56,511 nt of DNA from Flavobacterium sp. HTF. Lineage in GTDB: Bacteria > Bacteroidota > Bacteroidia > Flavobacteriales > Flavobacteriaceae. This document shows positions 51,870 through 56,511 of this stretch, one piece after another. Position 1 is the first letter of the stretch. Each line of letters opens with the position of its first letter. The notes below the pieces were generated by a model, which was not told the origin of the DNA, did no database searches, and was given only the letters and a program-made list of their open reading frames with translations. The stretch is from NCBI RefSeq assembly GCF_003105115.1, contig NZ_QETH01000025.1, positions 1-56,511 of the forward strand, written 5' to 3'. Position numbers and translations under genes: made by a program.

Positions 51870-52430
51870 TTATTTCCACTTGAGTGTTTCCATCAATTGT
51901 CTCATATCATTTTTGATATAACTTGCGGCCGGCATAATAGAATCAAAATTTGGTTTGGCATAAAAGTAAACCGATCCGGTTATGAAATGTTTTGTACTGT
52001 CTGTCACGTAAAATTGTGAGTTTGTTGCCGCATTTCCATCCACCTGATAAAACATACCGTAAACCTTTTTTTCGGGGTTTAAATAAGGCTGTTCTAAGAT
52101 ATCATCAGCTTTTATAACATGCTCATAGGTTAGTTTTTGAGCGTCTTTTAATAATTTTTCAATATTATTATTCACCGGTTTATAGGTTAGGTAAATGGTT
52201 GCTTTCATCTTCGGGTAAGTGATTGCAAATCCGCAATTTTTTTCACCTTTAATCACAGCACCCTCATTCATTTGAAAAGTAAACGGGCAATTATTCTCAA
52301 AGTTTACATAAGTTGCTTCGGGATAATCTAAACGCAGATAACTTGATGGCTTAGGTAAGACATCGTTTTTACAACTCAAAAGTGTAAATATTAACAAAAC
52401 AATTATAGTCGAAATTATTTTTTTAAGCAT
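51870..52430 (-). CDS. gldD: Gliding motility lipoprotein GldD
   Basis: GldD is a lipoprotein needed for gliding and T9SS function in F. johnsoniae. The 186-residue protein has a lipobox at FTLLSC (Cys20) followed by KNDVLPKPSSYLRLDYPEATYV, typical of GldD. The body contains GFAITYPKMKATIYLTYKPV and FYVTDSTKHFITGSVYFYAKPN. It starts one base after gldE stops, so the two are translated together; ssb is upstream in the same run. Its exact mechanical role is not known. Confidence 0.94.
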   Translation of the reverse strand: MLKKIISTIIVLLIFTLLSCKNDVLPKPSSYLRLDYPEATYVNFENNCPFTFQMNEGAVIKGEKNCGFAITYPKMKATIYLTYKPVNNNIEKLLKDAQKLTYEHVIKADDILEQPYLNPEKKVYGMFYQVDGNAATNSQFYVTDSTKHFITGSVYFYAKPNFDSIMPAASYIKNDMRQLMETLKWK

Positions 52431-52431
52431 T

Positions 52432-53727
52432 TTATTCTAATGTTACTTTTATTTGTTTTACGCGTTTTTTATCAACTGTTTCAATTGTAAAAACACAATT
52501 TTCAAAAGCTACTTTTTGATCTTTTTTAGGAAAGTTACCAAGGATTTCCAAAATAAAACCAGCCAGCGTTTCCGCTTCTCCTTTATGTGATTCAAAAATA
52601 TCCTCATCAACTTCGACAATTCTGTAAAAATCCTTCATGTTGATTTTGCCTTCAAACAAAAAGTTTTTTTCATCAATTTGAGAGAAGTTCAGATTTTCAT
52701 CATCAAATTCATCGCTTATATCTCCAACAATCTCTTCGATGACATCTTCTAAGGAAACCAATCCTGATGTTCCTCCATATTCATCAACAACAATAGCCAA
52801 ATGACTTTTAAGGCTCTGGAAATCTTTCAAAAGATTATCCAGTTTTTTATTTTCCGGAACAAAAAAAGCTTCTCTGATTAATGATGTCCATTCGAATTCT
52901 TCTTTATCAATATGCGGAAGAAGATCCTTAACGAACAAAACGCCTTCAATCTGATCAATATTGTCTTTGTACACCGGAATTCTTGAAAATCCTTTTTCGA
53001 TTATTTTTGGATAAATAGCTTCAAAAGATTCTGAAATTTCCAAAGCAAAAATATCAATCCTCGGGCTCATAACCTGCTTTGTATCTGTATTTCCAAAAGA
53101 AACAATCCCTTCGAGAATTTTTTGTTCATCTGTGGATGTTCCGTCAGAATCTGTAAGTTCTAACGCCTGTGACAACTGATTTATCGAAAAATTATTTTTC
53201 TGTTTACCCAATTTATCCTGCAAATATAAGGTAAGACTGCGCATAGGCAAACTTATAGGAGAAAGTAATTTATCTAAAAAGGCAATCGGGTAAGCTACCC
53301 ATTTTGCAAATTTTATGTTATTACGGCTTGCATATACTTTGGGCAAAACTTCTCCAAATAATAAAATTAAAAAGGTTACGACAATTACTTCGAGGATAAA
53401 TTTTAAAGCGGGAGAATTTACATTGGAAAAAATATCTTGTCCGATAAATGAGAACAAAATAACTACTCCCATATTTAGAAAATTATTGGCTACCAATAAT
53501 GTTGCTAAAAGTTTTTTGGGCCTGTCCAAAAGGTTAGAAATGATTTTTCCTTTGGAACTGTTTTCGTGAAGCGTGTCATCAATATTTTTTTGTGACAAAG
53601 AGAAAAGCGCTACTTCTGCACCTGAAACAATTGCTGATAAAAACAGCAAAATAAATATTCCGACAAAACCAATTATTAAATTGATGTCTAGATTTGTACT
53701 AAAAAGTAAACTGGGCTCCGGGTCCAA
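52432..53727 (-). CDS. gldE: Gliding-associated CNNM/CorC-family membrane protein GldE
   Basis: A 431-residue protein with an N-terminal DUF21 membrane domain (about residues 10-180; LLFLSAIVSGAEVALFSLSQ is the family motif), two CBS domains (about 205-330, with RIDIFALEISESF and AIVVDEYGGTSGLVSLEDVIEEIVGDI) and a C-terminal CorC/HlyC domain. The family includes magnesium efflux proteins; GldE supports gliding along with GldD. The gene lies between ssb and gldD, as in F. johnsoniae. Confidence 0.94.
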   Translation of the reverse strand: MDPEPSLLFSTNLDINLIIGFVGIFILLFLSAIVSGAEVALFSLSQKNIDDTLHENSSKGKIISNLLDRPKKLLATLLVANNFLNMGVVILFSFIGQDIFSNVNSPALKFILEVIVVTFLILLFGEVLPKVYASRNNIKFAKWVAYPIAFLDKLLSPISLPMRSLTLYLQDKLGKQKNNFSINQLSQALELTDSDGTSTDEQKILEGIVSFGNTDTKQVMSPRIDIFALEISESFEAIYPKIIEKGFSRIPVYKDNIDQIEGVLFVKDLLPHIDKEEFEWTSLIREAFFVPENKKLDNLLKDFQSLKSHLAIVVDEYGGTSGLVSLEDVIEEIVGDISDEFDDENLNFSQIDEKNFLFEGKINMKDFYRIVEVDEDIFESHKGEAETLAGFILEILGNFPKKDQKVAFENCVFTIETVDKKRVKQIKVTLE

Positions 53728-53750
53728 ACTGAAAAAAATTAGTTAAACAA

Positions 53751-54191
53751 TCAAAAAGGCAAATCGTTTATAGGTAAGCCTTCACTATTGGCTTCAAAGT
53801 TAGTGTTTTTTACTGATTCTGATTCGGAATTTGGCTTATGGCCTGTAGTTTCTTTTTTGGTGGTCAGGAAAGTAAATTCCGTAACCTGAATTTCGGTGGT
53901 ATATTTTGTCACACCGTCTTCTGCTTGCCACTGGCGTGATTTTATGCGTCCTTCGACATAAATTTTATCTCCTTTAGAAAGATATTTTTCACAAATTTCA
54001 GCTGCTTTGTTGCGCACAACCAGATTATGCCACTCTGTAGAAGTTATTTTTTCGTTTGTCGTTTTATTAATATAAACTTCATTAGTTGCCAACTGAAAAC
54101 GTCCGATGCAGTTTCCTCCATCAAAATAATGCATTTTTACATCATCGCCCAAATGGCCAATGAGCATCACTTTATTTAATGTTCCGTTCAT
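53751..54191 (-). CDS. ssb: Single-stranded DNA-binding protein
   Basis: SSB coats single-stranded DNA in replication and repair and recruits partners through its C-terminal tip. The 146-residue protein has an OB fold (about residues 1-105; MNGTLNKVMLIGHLGDDVKM, WHNLVVRNKAAEICEKYLSKGDKIYVEG), a disordered Ser/Asn/Glu-rich linker, and the acidic tip INDLPF. I chose the ATG at 54191: an in-frame TTG at 54215 would fall inside the -7 box at 54213-54220. It leads the ssb-gldE-gldD run. Confidence 0.95.
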   Translation of the reverse strand: MNGTLNKVMLIGHLGDDVKMHYFDGGNCIGRFQLATNEVYINKTTNEKITSTEWHNLVVRNKAAEICEKYLSKGDKIYVEGRIKSRQWQAEDGVTKYTTEIQVTEFTFLTTKKETTGHKPNSESESVKNTNFEANSEGLPINDLPF

Positions 54192-54212
54192 AGTTTTTGG
54201 TGATATTTCTAT

Positions 54213-54220
54213 CAAAGATA
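54213..54220 (-). promoter_or_regulatory. -7 box of the ssb-gldE-gldD operon
   Basis: On the minus strand this reads TATCTTTG, an exact TAnnTTTG, 22 bp before the ssb ATG. No TTG at the usual -33 spacing. Confidence 0.55.
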
Positions 54221-54386
54221 CATTTTTTTAGCAATTTATTTCCTGCTTTTCGATAAATTTATATATCGATATAGTAAAAATGACTATTTTTCAAATCATT
54301 AACCAGTATTTACTTTTATTTATTTATTAATCTTAACTTTAAAATTAAGCAACATAAATTTTACGATAGAATTTAATTGGATTTTT

Positions 54387-54416
54387 TTTGTTAATTTAAA
54401 TAAAACTGTATTTTTG
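54387..54416 (+). promoter_or_regulatory. Promoter overlapping the start of the DUF2085 gene
   Basis: TTTG (54387-54390), 18-bp spacer, TATTTTTG (54409-54416), an exact Bacteroidetes pair. The -7 box ends 4 bp before the ATG at 54420, so the start site would fall at or within the start codon. Confidence 0.55.
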
Positions 54417-54419
54417 ATT

Positions 54420-54758
54420 ATGGTAAAAATAGAATTTGTCAGTTGTCATAAACTACCCGAAAGATCTTTTTTCTACAAAGGAAAACAATTTCCTTTTTGC
54501 GCCAGATGCACTGGCATTTATGTGGGCTATTTTATTTTTATACCCCTTTTATGGTTTATAAAAATTGATATATACTGGGCCTTACTTGCTGTTTTACCAA
54601 CAATAATTGACGGACTTACGCAGGCTTATTGCAATAGAGAAAGCAATAATTTCCTTCGTTTTGCTTCTGGAATCCTTGCAGGCTACGGGCTGGCGGGTAT
54701 CTCAGATTTCATTGCTTACTGGATTGTATTTTTCTTTAAGTATCACATTTTTAATTAA
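54420..54758 (+). CDS. DUF2085 family small membrane protein
   Basis: A 112-residue inner-membrane protein with about three transmembrane helices (residues about 36-55, 58-75 and 82-107). The family signature is present: [14 protein letters not shown] then [13 protein letters not shown], with conserved Cys and His that may bind metal. Function is unknown for the whole family. I start at the ATG at 54420; the in-frame TTG six bases upstream lies in the -7 box. The next gene begins 19 bp after the stop, so the two are likely co-transcribed. Confidence 0.8.
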   Translation: MVKIEFVSCHKLPERSFFYKGKQFPFCARCTGIYVGYFIFIPLLWFIKIDIYWALLAVLPTIIDGLTQAYCNRESNNFLRFASGILAGYGLAGISDFIAYWIVFFFKYHIFN

Positions 54759-54777
54759 CAACTAAATATAAATAACT

Positions 54778-55017
54778 ATGTCTGAAGAAAACTCAAACTT
54801 TAATGAATTTGAAAAAAGAAATGACAATTCTCAAGAAGATTTAAGCACTGGATTAAAAGTGTTATCATTTTGTATTCCGTTGGCGGGAGCAATCATTTAC
54901 TTTGTAAAAAAGGAAAACGAACCAGTTGCAGCAAAATCAGCTTGTAATATGGCCCTGATAGGTTTTGGAGTCGGGATTGTTTTACAGATAATCAGATACG
55001 CTACTGCAGGCGTATAA
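54778..55017 (+). CDS. Small hypothetical membrane protein, 79 aa
   Basis: A 79-residue protein with an acidic, hydrophilic N-terminal third (residues 1-22, rich in Asn, Glu and Asp), then two hydrophobic segments (about 27-43 and 56-74) joined by a KKENEPVAAKSA turn. This looks like a small helical hairpin in the inner membrane. I do not recognise its function. It follows the DUF2085 gene by 19 bp and ends before a bidirectional terminator shared with mutY. Confidence 0.7.
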   Translation: MSEENSNFNEFEKRNDNSQEDLSTGLKVLSFCIPLAGAIIYFVKKENEPVAAKSACNMALIGFGVGIVLQIIRYATAGV

Positions 55018-55023
55018 TAACAC

Positions 55024-55055
55024 AAAAGAGGCTTCCAGATTTAGAAGCCTCTTTT
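55024..55055. terminator. Bidirectional terminator before mutY
   Basis: AAAAGAGGCTTC and GAAGCCTCTTTT form a 12-bp stem with an 8-nt loop, followed by more T's on the plus strand, between convergent genes. Confidence 0.92.
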
Positions 55056-55057
55056 TT

Positions 55058-56092
55058 TTATAGCTTTTCTATAAAATTATAAATTACAATAGGAAAGGGA
55101 AATGTTTTTAAATGATGGAGATCTACACCTTCTGTAATGGTTTCTGTGATTCTGATTTTCCAGAACTGAATATGCAAATGCTGATGTGATAATTTATGAA
55201 TAACGGTTGCATGACTATACTCTTCTATACCTATTATAGTATAGTCAGGAAAAATATCATTTTGAACCTGTTTTGAAACAAAATCAAAATCAACAATTTC
55301 ATGGGTTTCCAAAAGAGGGAATTCATATAGGTTATGCCAGATCCCTTTTGCTTCTCTTTTCTGAATAAGTGTATTACCCAGGGCATCCTCTAAAACCAAA
55401 TAATTAAAAAATCTGTTTGTGACTTTTGTCTTTTTAGATTTTACAGGCAAAAGGTTTACTTTCTTTTTTTGCAGCGCTGCGCAGCTATCATTAAAAACGC
55501 AAATTTCACAATTAGGATTTTTCGGCACACATTGCAAGGCACCAAACTCCATAATAGCCTGATTAAAAATCGCCGGATTATCTTTTGGCATTAATTCATA
55601 TGCAAGTTCCGTAAATTCTTTTTTTGTAGCAGGGAGCGCAATATCAGATTCAATATCAAAGTAACGGGAAAGCACCCGAAAAACATTTCCGTCTACAACG
55701 GGTACTGCTTCATTATAAGAAAAAGAGGCAATAGCGGCGGCGGTATATTCACCTACACCTTTCAATTTTAATAAATCCTTATATGCAGGTGGAAAAATAC
55801 CATCTAACTCATTTGCTACATATTGTGCTGTTTTATGCAAATTTCTGGCACGGGAATAATATCCTAATCCCTGCCAAAGTTTCAAAACCTGCTCTTCATT
55901 GGCATTTGCCAGATCAGACACCGTAGGAAATTCCTTCGTAAAGGAAAAAAAATAGGGCATTCCCTGCGCTACCCGTGTCTGTTGCAACATAATTTCTGAT
56001 AGCCAAATTAGGTAAGGATTGGTGGTATTTCTCCATGGTAAATCACGTTTGTTTTGTAAATACCATTTTATCAACAGGTTATGAAAAATCAT
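55058..56092 (-). CDS. mutY: A/G-specific adenine glycosylase MutY
   Basis: MutY removes adenine mispaired with 8-oxoguanine. The 344-residue protein has the catalytic Glu33 (SEIMLQQTR), the helix-hairpin-helix with LKGVGEYTAAAIASF, the catalytic Asp134 (PVVDGNVFRV), and the iron-sulphur site Cys188, Cys195, Cys198 and Cys204 (C-x6-C-x2-C-x5-C). The C-terminal third is the Nudix-like domain that reads 8-oxoguanine. I start at the ATG at 56092; an in-frame TTG at 56113 lies inside a -7 box. It is divergent from the HU gene. Confidence 0.95.
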   Translation of the reverse strand: MIFHNLLIKWYLQNKRDLPWRNTTNPYLIWLSEIMLQQTRVAQGMPYFFSFTKEFPTVSDLANANEEQVLKLWQGLGYYSRARNLHKTAQYVANELDGIFPPAYKDLLKLKGVGEYTAAAIASFSYNEAVPVVDGNVFRVLSRYFDIESDIALPATKKEFTELAYELMPKDNPAIFNQAIMEFGALQCVPKNPNCEICVFNDSCAALQKKKVNLLPVKSKKTKVTNRFFNYLVLEDALGNTLIQKREAKGIWHNLYEFPLLETHEIVDFDFVSKQVQNDIFPDYTIIGIEEYSHATVIHKLSHQHLHIQFWKIRITETITEGVDLHHLKTFPFPIVIYNFIEKL

Positions 56093-56110
56093 ATAAAAAT
56101 TCTTAGAATA

Positions 56111-56118
56111 CAAAAGTA
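56111..56118 (-). promoter_or_regulatory. -7 box of mutY
   Basis: On the minus strand this reads TACTTTTG, an exact TAnnTTTG, 19 bp before the mutY ATG at 56092. No clear -33 element. Confidence 0.5.
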
Positions 56119-56151
56119 AATCTTTATGTAATTAAAATTTAACGAATTAGC

Positions 56152-56183
56152 TTGATTAATTATTTTTTTAATTCCTATATTTG
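56152..56183 (+). promoter_or_regulatory. Promoter of the HU gene
   Basis: TTG (56152-56154), 21-bp spacer, TATATTTG (56176-56183), followed by CAAACTC. Both elements and the spacing fit the Bacteroidetes pattern, 49 bp before the ATG. Confidence 0.65.
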
Positions 56184-56232
56184 CAAACTCAAAAAAATAG
56201 TACATCATTTATAAAATAAAATAGGAAAGAAA

Positions 56233-56511
56233 ATGACGAAAGCAGACATCGTAGCGAAAATTTCGGAGAAACTTGGTCTTGAAAAAGGAGACGTTCAGGC
56301 AACAGTAGAAAGTTTCATGGAAGAAGTTAAAATTTCATTAGAAACTGGTGACAATGTTTACCTAAGAGGTTTCGGTAGTTTTATCGTAAAAACCAGAGCT
56401 GAAAAAACAGGTAGAAACATTTCTAAAAACACTACTATTAAAATTCCAGCACACAACATTCCTGCTTTTAAACCTGCAAAAGTTTTTGTAGAGGGGGTTA
56501 AAACAAACAAC
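56233..56511 (+). CDS. HU/IHF-family DNA-binding protein (3' end cut by the window)
   Basis: A nucleoid protein that bends DNA as a dimer. The 93 visible residues run MTKADIVAKISEKLGLEKGD, then NVYLRGFGSFIVKTRAEKTG, RNISKNTTIKIPAHNIPAFK and PAKVFVEGVK; the GFGSF turn and the RN..T...I.IP....P.FKP arm are the HU signature. No stop is reached before the window ends, and the usual length suggests only a few residues are missing. It has a strong promoter, as expected of an abundant protein. Confidence 0.95.
   Translation, partial: MTKADIVAKISEKLGLEKGDVQATVESFMEEVKISLETGDNVYLRGFGSFIVKTRAEKTGRNISKNTTIKIPAHNIPAFKPAKVFVEGVKTNN

Noticed and set aside
54192..54215. Longer ssb starting at a TTG
   Set aside because: The extension overlaps an exact TAnnTTTG promoter box, and the ATG at 54191 gives the usual MNGTLNKVMLIG start.
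56093..56113. Longer mutY starting at a TTG
   Set aside because: It would begin inside the -7 box; the ATG at 56092 gives a normal MutY N terminus.
1..56511. CRISPR array, phage or insertion sequence
   Set aside because: No regularly spaced repeats, no transposase or integrase genes and no phage structural genes were seen; the repeats found are small hairpins or single pairs.

Overview
The window is a piece of a Flavobacterium chromosome, close in content and gene order to F. johnsoniae-type species. The evidence is low GC, the gliding/type IX secretion (T9SS) genes gldJ, porU, porV, gldE and gldD, a SusC/SusD glycan-uptake pair, promoters of the Bacteroidetes type (TAnnTTTG -7 box) instead of Shine-Dalgarno-led starts, and a T9SS type A sorting tail. 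No rRNA, tRNA, CRISPR, insertion sequence or prophage was seen.

Layout. (1) 1-3300: the end of one unknown gene, a second unknown gene, then a DNA-alkylation repair operon: an AraC-HTH/methyltransferase Ada lacking its N-terminal domain, a 2-oxoglutarate/Fe(II) oxygenase, a free-standing Ada-type metal-binding protein, and AlkB. (2) 3357-5063: YjbR, an NrtR-type Nudix regulator, a small unknown gene, and a long inverted repeat across that gene's stop. (3) 5097-25419: a polysaccharide utilisation locus (PUL): GH3, T9SS cargo with Ig-like domains, secreted EEP-family hydrolase, GH5-CBM, GH3, two GH30s, SusD and SusC on the minus strand, and a divergent membrane-spanning LuxR-type regulator with a beta-propeller sensor. 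The GH30/GH3 mix suggests a beta-glucan, possibly beta-1,6-linked, as substrate. (4) 25468-33791: murF, gldJ, then porU and porV divergently; these are core T9SS parts. (5) 33867-37179: cytidine deaminase and pyruvate dehydrogenase E1-alpha and E2. (6) 37289-45698: M1 aminopeptidase, AhpD-like protein with an AraC regulator, glycosyltransferase, MiaE, AsmA-like protein. (7) 45970-50355: ribosomal L27 and L21, then an active/inactive M16 peptidase pair. (8) 50458-56511: EamA transporter, HMA lipoprotein, gldD, gldE, ssb, DUF2085 protein, a small membrane protein, mutY, and an HU-family gene cut by the window end.

How it fits together. SusC/SusD import glycans at the outer membrane. The PUL enzymes carry ordinary signal peptides and look periplasmic, while the one PUL protein with a T9SS tail depends on the secretion system whose parts (GldJ, PorU, PorV, GldD, GldE) are coded nearby. 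The susC promoter carries two identical 17-bp direct repeats 33 bp apart, next to the divergent regulator gene, which makes them the best candidate operator in the window. Convergent genes are nearly all separated by strong bidirectional hairpin terminators. Several intergenic hairpins belong to short repeat families, and related palindromes also occur in frame inside the pyruvate dehydrogenase E2 linkers.
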